Below, one piece after another: positions 49,196 to 56,476 of a stretch of 64,000 nucleotides of DNA. The translations under genes were made by a program, and so were the position numbers. A model generated the notes under the pieces. The model saw only the letters and a program-made list of their open reading frames with translations, searched no databases and was not told where the DNA came from. Numbering within the stretch: the first letter of the stretch is position 1; each line of letters opens with the position of its first letter. Origin of the DNA: an uncultured Marinococcus sp. (lineage in GTDB: Bacteria > Bacillota > Bacilli > Bacillales > Marinococcaceae); contig NZ_CANLSU010000002.1 of NCBI RefSeq assembly GCF_947493875.1, positions 1 through 64,000 on the forward strand. The letters are read 5' to 3'.

Positions 49196-49978
49196 GTGTA
49201 TATAGATATAGATGGGGTTAACGTGAACTACCATGTGTCCGGCGAAGGGGAAGATGTCGTCTTATTACATGGATGGGGCGCAAACATTCAGGCATTTGCC
49301 CCAGTGCATCAATCACTGGAAAAAAACTTCCGGGTCTGGTCGATTGATTTTCCAGGCTTTGGCCAAAGCGGGGAGCCGCCTGAATCCTGGACGGTCGGTG
49401 ACTATACCGAATTGCTGAAAAAATGGCTGCTGAAAACCGGCATAGACAACCCGATTCTTATCGGCCACTCCTTCGGGGGGCGGGTTTCGATTAAGTATGC
49501 AGCAGACAACCCGGTGAAGAAAATTATTCTGGTGGACAGCGCCGGCGTAAAGCCAAAACGAAAGCTGAAATATTACGTGAAAGTCTATACGTATAAAACC
49601 TTTAAAAAGCTGCTGAAGCTGCCTGGATTAAAAAACCGCGAACAGGAAATTCTCGATAAAGTCAAAGGCCGGGTCGGTTCGGCAGATTACCAAAATGTTT
49701 CCGGTGTGATGCAGCAGACGATGGTGAAGGTGGTCAATGAAGACCTGCAGCATCATTTTGAGCATGTTACGCCTCCGGTGCTGCTCGTGTGGGGAGAAAA
49801 TGACGAGGCAACTCCTGTATCGGACGCCAGGATCATGGAACAAAAGATGCCAAATGCGGGTCTTGTCGTACTGCGCGGAGCCGGCCATTATTCGTACATT
49901 GACAACTTAAACGAGTTTTTAATCATTATTGACCACTTTTTAAGAAACGAAGAGCAGGAGGCCGCACAGCATGATTAA
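49196..49978 (+). CDS. Alpha/beta hydrolase of the Mur-ligase cassette
   Basis: The 260-residue soluble alpha/beta-hydrolase has an oxyanion-hole motif LLHGWG, the nucleophile elbow GHSFGG (Ser), the acid in WGENDEATP (Asp) and the terminal His in GAGHYSY, so the triad is complete. The start is GTG 49196 after AGGAGAG. Its last eight bases overlap the next gene. It carries no signal peptide, so it works in the cytoplasm, perhaps at the membrane with the ligase. Possible roles include amidase or esterase action on a peptidoglycan precursor, but this is inferred from context only. Confidence 0.85.
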   Translation: MYIDIDGVNVNYHVSGEGEDVVLLHGWGANIQAFAPVHQSLEKNFRVWSIDFPGFGQSGEPPESWTVGDYTELLKKWLLKTGIDNPILIGHSFGGRVSIKYAADNPVKKIILVDSAGVKPKRKLKYYVKVYTYKTFKKLLKLPGLKNREQEILDKVKGRVGSADYQNVSGVMQQTMVKVVNEDLQHHFEHVTPPVLLVWGENDEATPVSDARIMEQKMPNAGLVVLRGAGHYSYIDNLNEFLIIIDHFLRNEEQEAAQHD

Positions 49979-51563
49979 TACAATATTAGCGATTTTATAC
50001 CTGGCGGCTTGGGCATTTTACACTGTGCGCTTTACGAAACGAAGCACACATATGCTCCAGCAGAATTCTTACAAGAATGAGCGCTTCTGGGGATGGATTA
50101 AAGCTCATACTTCGAGGGCGTTTCCAATCCGGAACACGATCGGCCTTGCAGCTGTTGTGCCGTTTCTTTTCGGAGCAGAGGCATTAGGTCTGATTATTGG
50201 CTTTATTTACTTTCTGTTTATGGCCCTGACTATGCCGCAGCTGAAGGAGAAGAAGGCGCTGGTAGTCACAGCACGGGTAAAACGGCTGTTTATCACGATC
50301 GGTGTCCTCTTCGTACTGTTTACTGCAGCGGGGCTTCTGCTCGGTAACACGGCATTATTTTATACGTATGGATGGCTCGTGTTTTTAACAGTCATTGCGA
50401 CGATTCTTACGTATTTTATTACGATGGGTGCGAACTATATTAATTACCCAATGGAACGAAAAATCAGTCAGCATTACGTCAATGATGCAGAACGAATTAT
50501 TAAATCGATGCCGGACCTTGAAGTAATAGGCATCACAGGAAGCTACGGAAAGACAAGTACTAAGCACATGCTTGAAACGGTTCTTTCCTCCGAATTTAAT
50601 ACGCTGATGACCCCGGAAAGCTACAACACGCCGATGGGCGTGACAAAAACGATCCGGACGATGCTGAGGCCGTATCACGAAATTTTCATTGCCGAAATGG
50701 GCGCGAAAAGACCGGGAGACATTGAAGAAATCTGTGATATTGTGCACCAGCGGTACGGTGTTTTAACTGCGGTAGGAGAGCAGCACCTCGAAACATTCAA
50801 AACGCTTGATAACATTAAAAAAACCAAATTTGAAATTGTCGAAACGCTTCCGCAGGAAGGTACTGCTTTTGTGAACAAAGATGATGAAAACATTATGAGC
50901 TACGAGCAGCAGAACCAGTGCCGGACGATTTACTACGGCATCGACGCCGAAGATCTTCATTACCGTGCTAAAAATATTGGATACTCTTCCAAGGGGACGT
51001 CGTTTACCGTGGTGAAATATGACGGAACCACTGCAGAGATTCAGACCAAACTGCTCGGCCGCCATAATATTTATAATATTTTAGCTGCCGTGGCTATCGG
51101 CTCTGAAAAGGGCATCTCGTTTGAAAAAATAGCGAGAGCGCTGCGGAAGGCTCAGCCGGTGGAACACCGTCTGGAGCTGAAAAAAACGAATGGCAACATT
51201 ACGATTGTGGATGACAGCTTTAATTCCAATCCGGTTGGCTCCAGGATGGCTATGGAAGTATTAAGTCATATGCCGGAATACAAAATTGCCATAACCCCGG
51301 GCATGGTTGAGCTTGGGGAAAAAGAGTATGAATTAAATAAAGCACTTGGTACTTATATGGCAGATGCGTGTGATTTCATTATTTTAGTCGGAAAGAAACA
51401 GACTGTGCCGCTTCAGGACGGGTTGAAAGAAAAAAATTATCCGGAAGAGCAGTTGTACGTTGCCTCCGACCTTCAGGACGCCCTGGCAAAAATGAACGAA
51501 ATCGCGACTCAGCCATCCGTGGTACTGCTTGAAAATGACCTTCCGGATTCATTCAACGAGTAA
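49971..51563 (+). CDS. Membrane-embedded Mur ligase family protein (MurF-like core)
   Basis: The 530-residue protein has four to five N-terminal transmembrane helices (~1-20, ~55-88, ~105-123, ~130-152), then a Mur-ligase central ATPase domain (P-loop GITGSYGKTST at 188-198, EIFIAEMGAKRPGDIEEI) and a C-terminal ligase domain (RLELKKTNGNITIVDDSFNSNP, quoted in part; MVELGEKEYELNKALG). The core is MurF-like, but the UDP-MurNAc-binding first domain is absent and membrane helices stand in its place. The substrate may therefore be lipid-linked. The gene overlaps the hydrolase gene and is followed 20 bases later by a D-Ala-D-Ala-ligase-like gene. Confidence 0.87.
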   Translation: MINTILAILYLAAWAFYTVRFTKRSTHMLQQNSYKNERFWGWIKAHTSRAFPIRNTIGLAAVVPFLFGAEALGLIIGFIYFLFMALTMPQLKEKKALVVTARVKRLFITIGVLFVLFTAAGLLLGNTALFYTYGWLVFLTVIATILTYFITMGANYINYPMERKISQHYVNDAERIIKSMPDLEVIGITGSYGKTSTKHMLETVLSSEFNTLMTPESYNTPMGVTKTIRTMLRPYHEIFIAEMGAKRPGDIEEICDIVHQRYGVLTAVGEQHLETFKTLDNIKKTKFEIVETLPQEGTAFVNKDDENIMSYEQQNQCRTIYYGIDAEDLHYRAKNIGYSSKGTSFTVVKYDGTTAEIQTKLLGRHNIYNILAAVAIGSEKGISFEKIARALRKAQPVEHRLELKKTNGNITIVDDSFNSNPVGSRMAMEVLSHMPEYKIAITPGMVELGEKEYELNKALGTYMADACDFIILVGKKQTVPLQDGLKEKNYPEEQLYVASDLQDALAKMNEIATQPSVVLLENDLPDSFNE

Positions 51564-51583
51564 AGACATAGGGAGCGGATATT

Positions 51584-52792
51584 ATGAAAACGAGAATAGG
51601 AGTATTTTTCGGCGGTATTTCCGTCGAACACGAGGTTTCTGTCATTTCGGCTGTACAAGCTATGGAGTCCATGGATGAAGACCGGTACGAAATCGTCCCG
51701 ATTTACATCAGTAAAGAACGTAAGTGGTATACCGGCAATGTCTTACGGGACATTGAAGCCTATAAAGACATGACGAAATTATTGAACGAGGCTCAGCAGG
51801 TGCTGATTACGTACGGGGAAGAAGATAACGTGGTACTTCACAAAAAGCCTGCACCTAAATTCGGCAAAAAAGAAGTGGCTGCAATTGATGTTGCTTTTCC
51901 AATTGTTCACGGAACGTTTGGCGAAGACGGAGCGCTTCAGGGGCTGTTTGAGCTTTACGGCCTGCCTTACGTCGGCTGCGATGTAGCCTCTTCGGCCGTG
52001 GGCATGGATAAGGTAATGATGAAGCAGATTTTGAGAGACTCCCGTCTGCCGGTACTAAATGATGTGTGGTTCTACAGCAACCATTGGGCAGAGGACACCG
52101 AAAGCGTCATTGCCATGATCGAAGAGAGTGTTCCTTATCCGGTCATTGTAAAGCCGGCCAACCTTGGTTCAAGCGTCGGTATCGGCGCAGCAAAAAACCG
52201 GGAGGAACTGGAGCAGGCGGTTGAAGAAGCTACTGAATTCGCGGGAAAAATTCTCGTGGAAAAAATGCTCGAAGGTATGACAGAGGTGAACTGTTCTGTT
52301 GTAGGTGACTACGAAGATGTAGAAGCGTCGGTAATCGAAAAAGTACTCAAGACAGATGAAATACTGAGCTATAAAGATAAATACCAGGGCGGTAAAAACG
52401 GCAGCTCGTCCAAGGGAATGGAAGCGACAGACCGGGAAATCCCGGCTCCCATCACAGAAGAAAAAGCAGGCGAAGTACGGGAGCTTGCCAAGGATACGTT
52501 CCAAATTCTTGGCTGCAGTGGTGTCTCCCGGATTGATTTCCTGATTGAGGACAGCACCGAAACAGTATTTGTAAATGAAATCAACACGATTCCGGGATCG
52601 CTTTCCTTCTATCTATGGGACCCGGCAGGGAAAAGCTACAGCGAATTGATTCATCAGCTGATTCAATTGGCGTTAAAGCGGAAACGGGAAAGAGAAAGAC
52701 TGACGTTTTCGATCGACTCCAACCTGTTTTCTCTTCAAAGCGGCCAGGGAAGCAAAGGCGGCACAAAAACAGGCTCTGCATCTAATCGATAA
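51584..52792 (+). CDS. D-alanine--D-alanine ligase-like protein with C-terminal extension
   Basis: The 402-residue ATP-grasp ligase has GGISVEHEVSVISA, FPIVHGTFGEDGALQGLFE, PVIVKPANLGSSVGIG, EILSYKDKYQGG and FVNEINTIPGS, so ATP and both D-amino-acid sites appear intact. The omega-loop region has SYKDKY, as in true D-Ala-D-Ala enzymes (Tyr) rather than VanA-type D-Lac ligases. An extra ~35 residues, basic then Ser/Gly-rich, extend past the usual end. It is the third gene of the cassette; GGGAGCGG precedes ATG 51584. It may be the main Ddl or a dedicated partner of the membrane Mur ligase. Confidence 0.88.
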   Translation: MKTRIGVFFGGISVEHEVSVISAVQAMESMDEDRYEIVPIYISKERKWYTGNVLRDIEAYKDMTKLLNEAQQVLITYGEEDNVVLHKKPAPKFGKKEVAAIDVAFPIVHGTFGEDGALQGLFELYGLPYVGCDVASSAVGMDKVMMKQILRDSRLPVLNDVWFYSNHWAEDTESVIAMIEESVPYPVIVKPANLGSSVGIGAAKNREELEQAVEEATEFAGKILVEKMLEGMTEVNCSVVGDYEDVEASVIEKVLKTDEILSYKDKYQGGKNGSSSKGMEATDREIPAPITEEKAGEVRELAKDTFQILGCSGVSRIDFLIEDSTETVFVNEINTIPGSLSFYLWDPAGKSYSELIHQLIQLALKRKRERERLTFSIDSNLFSLQSGQGSKGGTKTGSASNR

Positions 52793-52798
52793 TAATTG

Positions 52799-52836
52799 TT
52801 CAGCCGGCCTGATATCATGGGCCGGCTTTTTATATA
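52799..52836 (+). terminator. Terminator of the hydrolase/Mur-ligase/Ddl cassette
   Basis: AGCCGGCC pairs with GGCCGGCT around TGATATCATG, followed by TTTTTATAT. Confidence 0.87.
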
Positions 52837-52888
52837 CTGATAGAATAAAACAAGAAAATATCAAACTTTTTTGAATATAGTAATTTGG

Positions 52889-52917
52889 TTGCAAGAGAGA
52901 AAAAAATGCTTTAAAAT
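52889..52917 (+). promoter_or_regulatory. Promoter of the tRNA cluster
   Basis: TTGCAA (52889-52894) and TAAAAT (52912-52917) are spaced by exactly 17 bases, 41 bases ahead of the first tRNA. Confidence 0.65.
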
Positions 52918-52958
52918 ACTTTACTGTAGCAATGAAAGAAAAGCTTCATGCAGTTTAT

Positions 52959-53033
52959 GGCCCGTTGGTCAAGTGGTTAAGACACCGCCCTTTCACGGCG
53001 GTATCACGGGTTCGAATCCCGTACGGGTCACCA
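52959..53033 (+). tRNA. tRNA-Glu (anticodon TTC)
   Basis: Acceptor GGCCCGT pairs with ACGGGTC (one G-T pair), and CCA is encoded. The anticodon stem CCGCC/GGCGG encloses loop CTTTCAC, anticodon TTC. First of seven tRNA genes. Confidence 0.95.
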
Positions 53034-53080
53034 TACATAAAGCTGTTTTTGCCGAGAGGCATGTATCAGGTTTTTCACAT

Positions 53081-53156
<76 letters not shown>

Positions 53157-53159
53157 CGT

Positions 53160-53244
53160 GGAGGGGTAGCGAAGTTGGCCAAACGCGGCGGACTGTAAAT
53201 CCGCTCCTTCGGGTTCGGCGGTTCGAATCCGTCCCCCTCCACCA
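53160..53244 (+). tRNA. tRNA-Tyr (anticodon GTA)
   Basis: Acceptor GGAGGGG/CCCCTCC with CCA; anticodon loop CTGTAAA; a long variable arm (CTCCTTCGGGTT region) marks it as class II. It starts three bases after tRNA-Thr. Confidence 0.95.
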
Positions 53245-53252
53245 CTTAATAC

Positions 53253-53328
53253 GAGCCATTAGCTCAGTTGGTAGAGCATCTGACTTTTAATCAGAGGGTC
53301 GGAGGTTCGAATCCTCCATGGCTCACCA
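53253..53328 (+). tRNA. tRNA-Lys (anticodon TTT)
   Basis: Acceptor GAGCCAT/ATGGCTC with CCA; loop CTTTTAA between CTGA and TCAG; canonical T arm GGTTCGAATCC. Confidence 0.95.
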
Positions 53329-53352
53329 TTGTTATTATCCTTGTTTGGAACT

Positions 53353-53427
53353 GCGGAAGTAGTTCAGTGGTAGAACACCACCTTGCCAAGGTGGGGGTCG
53401 CGGGTTCGAATCCCGTCTTCCGCTCCA
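53353..53427 (+). tRNA. tRNA-Gly (anticodon GCC)
   Basis: Acceptor GCGGAAG/CTTCCGC with TCCA end; anticodon stem CCACC/GGTGG and loop TTGCCAA. Confidence 0.95.
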
Positions 53428-53488
53428 TTATTTGACGGGGACGGTAAGCAGTGATAGTATGAATAATGTTGATTTGTATATAGATTAT

Positions 53489-53562
53489 GCGGGTGTAGTT
53501 TAGTGGTAAAACCTCAGCCTTCCAAGCTGATGTCGTGGGTTCGATTCCCATCACCCGCTCCA
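53489..53562 (+). tRNA. tRNA-Gly (anticodon TCC)
   Basis: Acceptor GCGGGTG/CACCCGC with TCCA end; loop CTTCCAA between TCAGC and GCTGA; D arm GTTT/AAAC as usual for this isoacceptor. Confidence 0.95.
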
Positions 53563-53587
53563 TTTTTGTTAGATCAAACATATGCAG

Positions 53588-53663
53588 GGGGCCTTAGCTC
53601 AGCTGGGAGAGCGCCTGCTTTGCACGCAGGAGGTCAGCGGTTCGATCCCGCTAGGCTCCACCA
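53588..53663 (+). tRNA. tRNA-Ala (anticodon TGC)
   Basis: Acceptor GGGGCCT/AGGCTCC with CCA; anticodon stem CCTGC/GCAGG and loop TTTGCAC. Last tRNA of the cluster. Confidence 0.94.
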
Positions 53664-53679
53664 AACAACACGAACGTGT

Positions 53680-53705
53680 TCAGCCTGAAGGGCTGATTTT
53701 TTTAT
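53680..53705 (+). terminator. Terminator of the tRNA cluster
   Basis: TCAGCC pairs with GGCTGA around TGAAG, followed by T7. Confidence 0.85.
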
Positions 53706-53776
53706 GTCAATTTTAAGGCTTTTAATCCTCCAGGGATGAATGTCTGAAAGAATCATGGTAGAATACGCGGGCATAG

Positions 53777-53816
53777 AAAAACTCTTATGCATTTAGGAAG
53801 AACGCATAAGAGTTTT
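53777..53816 (-). terminator. Terminator overlapping the end of the Spo0E-like gene
   Basis: AAAACTCTTATGC (53778-53790) and GCATAAGAGTTTT (53804-53816) are perfect complements. On the minus strand the first arm encodes residues of the protein C-terminus, the stop codon lies in the loop, and T-rich sequence follows the second arm. Confidence 0.8.
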
Positions 53817-53972
53817 ACGGGATATAAGCTCATATTTATTTAAAAGAACATCCAGTTCCTTGCTTAAAGCCAGGACATCATCCGAAATCAGGGAAGCCGT
53901 ATGATCGGAAGTCAGTTGATGGAGTCTGTCTCTTGTTTGTTCTATTTCCTGCCGTAAATATTGTTGAGACAA
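53793..53972 (-). CDS. Spo0E-like sporulation regulatory protein
   Basis: The ~59-residue protein has two predicted helices and the Spo0E-family signature SKELDVLLNKYE. Members are aspartyl-phosphate phosphatases that dephosphorylate Spo0A-P and restrain sporulation entry. The start is TTG 53972, placed ten bases after a full AGGAGG; the longer frame from ATG 54017 would translate that ribosome site. It supports a spore-forming host. The gene ends inside its own terminator hairpin. Confidence 0.82.
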   Translation of the reverse strand: MSQQYLRQEIEQTRDRLHQLTSDHTASLISDDVLALSKELDVLLNKYELISRKTLMRSS

Positions 53973-54194
53973 ACGTTCTTCACCTCCTATATGGTGCGTG
54001 TTTACATTATTACCCATTTTAACTCATTTTCAAAGTTATTTATGCCATATTTTCCAAAATGTGACTATGGTTCTAGAGGGTGCATAAATAGTAATATGGA
54101 TAAAGATAGAGAATGGAAATCGTGTTACAATTGGCTGAATTGAAAAAATTACCATAATAAAGATGAGTTAAGCAGCCGAAGGCTGTTAAATAAA

Positions 54195-54220
54195 TGAAAC
54201 GGATAGACTCATTGAACGTA
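54195..54220 (+). promoter_or_regulatory. SigW-dependent autoregulatory promoter of sigW
   Basis: TGAAAC (54195-54200), a 16-base spacer and CGTA (54217-54220) match the SigW consensus exactly, 31 bases before the sigW start codon. Autoregulation as in B. subtilis is expected. Confidence 0.92.
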
Positions 54221-54250
54221 TGTATAGTCCCACGAGGTGGAGGTCGCCAA

Positions 54251-54817
54251 ATGGATGCAACAGTGAAACGGTTAGTGAAAGAAGTGAAAAAAGACGGGGA
54301 TCAGGACGCTTTCCGGGAATTGGTTGATTTGTACAAAGACAAGGTATACCAAATCGCCTATCGGATGGTGGGCAATGCCTATGAAGCTCAGGATATGGCC
54401 CAGGAAGCGTTTTTAAGAGCATACGCCAATATTGAAAGCTATGACGAAAAAAGAAAATTCTCCACCTGGCTTTTCCGTATTACTACAAATCTCTGTATCG
54501 ACCGTCTCCGTAAGAAAAAGCCGGACTATTCCCTGGATGCAGAAATACCCGGGGCGGAAGGACTTGATGGATATTCGCAGCTTTCCTCGCCGGACAGGCT
54601 GCCGGATGAACAGGTCGTAACAATGGAAATGCAGGAATGGGTGCAGGAAGGGATATTGAAGCTGCCGCCGAAATACCGGACAGCTATTGTTCTTCGCTAC
54701 ATCGAAGACCTTTCTATTCAGGAAATTAGTGACATACTGGATCTTCCCGAAAACACGGTAAAAACGCACGTGCACAGGGGGCGCGAAGCTTTAAGAAAAC
54801 ATTTGGGAAACACGTGA
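54251..54817 (+). CDS. sigW: ECF sigma factor SigW
   Basis: The 188-residue ECF sigma factor has region 2 (DAFRELVDLYKDKVYQIAYRMVGN, quoted in part, FLRAYANIESYDEKRKFSTWLFRI), the DRLRKKKPDYSLDAEIPG linker seen in B. subtilis SigW, and region 4 (LPPKYRTAIVLRYIEDLSIQEI, TVKTHVHRGREALRK). It directs envelope-stress, antimicrobial-peptide and alkaline-shock genes. ATG 54251 follows AGGTGGAGG. Its own SigW promoter lies directly upstream and rsiW follows 16 bases later. Confidence 0.95.
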   Translation: MDATVKRLVKEVKKDGDQDAFRELVDLYKDKVYQIAYRMVGNAYEAQDMAQEAFLRAYANIESYDEKRKFSTWLFRITTNLCIDRLRKKKPDYSLDAEIPGAEGLDGYSQLSSPDRLPDEQVVTMEMQEWVQEGILKLPPKYRTAIVLRYIEDLSIQEISDILDLPENTVKTHVHRGREALRKHLGNT

Positions 54818-54833
54818 ATGAGGGGGTGGGACC

Positions 54834-55472
54834 ATGGCTTTAAACGAGCGGGAGGAAGAGTACATCCAGCGCTACATTGACGGTGATATGGATGAACGTG
54901 AAAAAGAAAAGTTTCACACGTATATCAAAGAAAATCCGGAATGTGCACACCGTCTTCAGGAATTGAAACGGACAGTAACGATAGTGCAGGGCACTTCGCA
55001 CGTTTGGGCTCCAGAAACTTTTACCGACAGCATCATGAAAGAGCTGCCTAAGAAAAGAAAACGGACAGCCTGGAAATCATGGTCCAGGCAGCATCCTGTG
55101 CTGGTTGCAGTTTCCATGTTTATTGTGCTGATGGCTTCAAGCGTGCTGTTTGCCTGGAATGATCAGGCGGGGGCTGAGATGACGGTTTCTGGCGATAGAG
55201 AAAATGTAAACATTGATTACGATAACAACGCAGTAATCATACCGGAGGGGGAAACGGTGCAGGGAGATTTAACAGTTCGAAACGGAGAAGTTGATGTGCA
55301 CGGGAACGTCAATGGTGACCTCACGGTGATTAATGGGGAACCCTACATGGCTTCGGCTGGAAGTGTTTCCGGCAATATTGAGGAAGTGGACCAGGTGCTT
55401 GAGTGGATCTGGTACCATACGAAACGAATAAGTCAGGAAGCCTGGCACATGGATGAAGAAGAAGCGGCATAA
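54834..55472 (+). CDS. rsiW: Anti-sigma-W factor RsiW (degenerate zinc motif)
   Basis: The 212-residue membrane anti-sigma factor has a cytoplasmic ASD-like domain (~1-85), one transmembrane helix (HPVLVAVSMFIVLMASSVLF) and an extracytoplasmic domain with VIIPEGETVQGDLTVRNGEVDVHGN (quoted in part) and GEPYMASAGSVSG as in B. subtilis RsiW. The usual His-x3-Cys-x2-Cys zinc motif is reduced: the region reads HTYIKENPECAHRL with one Cys. It should be cleaved by regulated proteolysis to release SigW. GAGGGGGTGG precedes the ATG. Confidence 0.92.
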   Translation: MALNEREEEYIQRYIDGDMDEREKEKFHTYIKENPECAHRLQELKRTVTIVQGTSHVWAPETFTDSIMKELPKKRKRTAWKSWSRQHPVLVAVSMFIVLMASSVLFAWNDQAGAEMTVSGDRENVNIDYDNNAVIIPEGETVQGDLTVRNGEVDVHGNVNGDLTVINGEPYMASAGSVSGNIEEVDQVLEWIWYHTKRISQEAWHMDEEEAA

Positions 55473-55485
55473 CACGGGCGTTTAT

Positions 55486-55526
55486 AAACAGCAGCAGGCT
55501 TTTATCAGAGCGTGCTGCTGTTTGCC
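55486..55526 (+). terminator. Terminator after sigW-rsiW
   Basis: AAACAGCAGCA pairs with TGCTGCTGTTT around a long GGCTTTTATCAGAGCG loop. The T tail is modest, so readthrough into cdaA is possible. Confidence 0.6.
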
Positions 55527-55601
55527 TATTAATCCGGGCGCAAACTACATAATAAAATTGCCGGAAATCCAAATAAAGCACGCAGAGAATAGAAGTGATT
55601 G

Positions 55602-55610
55602 TGATATAAT
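55602..55610 (+). promoter_or_regulatory. Extended -10 promoter for the cdaA operon
   Basis: TGATATAAT is an extended -10 element (TG-N-TATAAT) 48 bases upstream of cdaA. No good -35 hexamer is present at 17 bases, consistent with the extended type. Confidence 0.5.
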
Positions 55611-55657
55611 ATAACCGTTACTTTGCTTACGGGATAGAATCAATTGGAGGAAGTGCC

Positions 55658-56476
55658 ATGTTTGCTGGACAAGATTTCGATTTACTCAACATCATACGAA
55701 TTGTCGTAGACATATCGCTGGTGGCGTATGTCATTTACAAAGCGATCACGATTATCCGGGGCACTCGGGCCGTCCAGCTGGTAAAAGGCATTGCTGTTAT
55801 TTTAGCTGTTTGGTTTATAAGCAGTTTTTTTGGTCTGCGAACGCTTCAATGGATTATGGGGAACTCGGTTACATACGGACTGCTTGCCATCATTATTATC
55901 TTTCAGCCGGAACTCCGGCGTGCCCTTGAACAGCTCGGCAGGGGGAGGCTCTTCGGCAGAGCTTCTTATGTAGAAGAAGATGAAACGTTAAAAACGATTG
56001 ATGCCATTATGAAATCAACAAAGTATATGGCAAAGAGGCGGATTGGAGCGCTGATTTCCATCGAGCGCGAAACTGGAATGAATGATTACATTGAAACCGG
56101 CATATCTATGGATGCAAACATTACATCAGAACTTTTAATTAATACCTTTATTCCAAACACTCCGCTTCATGACGGGGCGGTAGTGATGAGAGAAAACAAA
56201 ATAGCCGCTGCTGCCTGCTATCTGCCTCTATCAGAAAATCCCTTTATTTCAAAGGAGCTGGGCACCAGGCACCGCGCCGCTCTTGGTGTGAGTGAAGTAA
56301 CAGACGCGCTTACGCTGGCTGTGTCGGAGGAAACCGGCAGTATTTCCATTACCAAAAATGGAGATCTTCACCGGGATGTTGATGAAGAAACACTCCGCAA
56401 AATGCTTGAAAAAGATTTGATGGCAGAAAATAACTCATCCAGTATTTGGCAGTGGGGAGGGAAAAAGGATGGATAA
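55658..56476 (+). CDS. cdaA: Diadenylate cyclase CdaA
   Basis: The 272-residue membrane enzyme makes c-di-AMP from two ATP. Three N-terminal helices (~15-80) are followed by the DAC domain with Asp172-Gly-Ala (TPLHDGAVVM) and Arg204-His-Arg (GTRHRAALG), the two catalytic motifs, both intact. It is first of cdaA-cdaR-glmM. c-di-AMP controls potassium and osmolyte uptake and wall homeostasis. GGAGGAAGTGCC precedes the ATG; the gene overlaps cdaR by eight bases. Confidence 0.96.
   Translation: MFAGQDFDLLNIIRIVVDISLVAYVIYKAITIIRGTRAVQLVKGIAVILAVWFISSFFGLRTLQWIMGNSVTYGLLAIIIIFQPELRRALEQLGRGRLFGRASYVEEDETLKTIDAIMKSTKYMAKRRIGALISIERETGMNDYIETGISMDANITSELLINTFIPNTPLHDGAVVMRENKIAAAACYLPLSENPFISKELGTRHRAALGVSEVTDALTLAVSEETGSISITKNGDLHRDVDEETLRKMLEKDLMAENNSSSIWQWGGKKDG

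Noticed and set aside
53291-53688. Open frames across the tRNA cluster on both strands
   Set aside because: They overlap intact tRNA genes and have no ribosome sites; such frames are artefacts of tRNA sequence.
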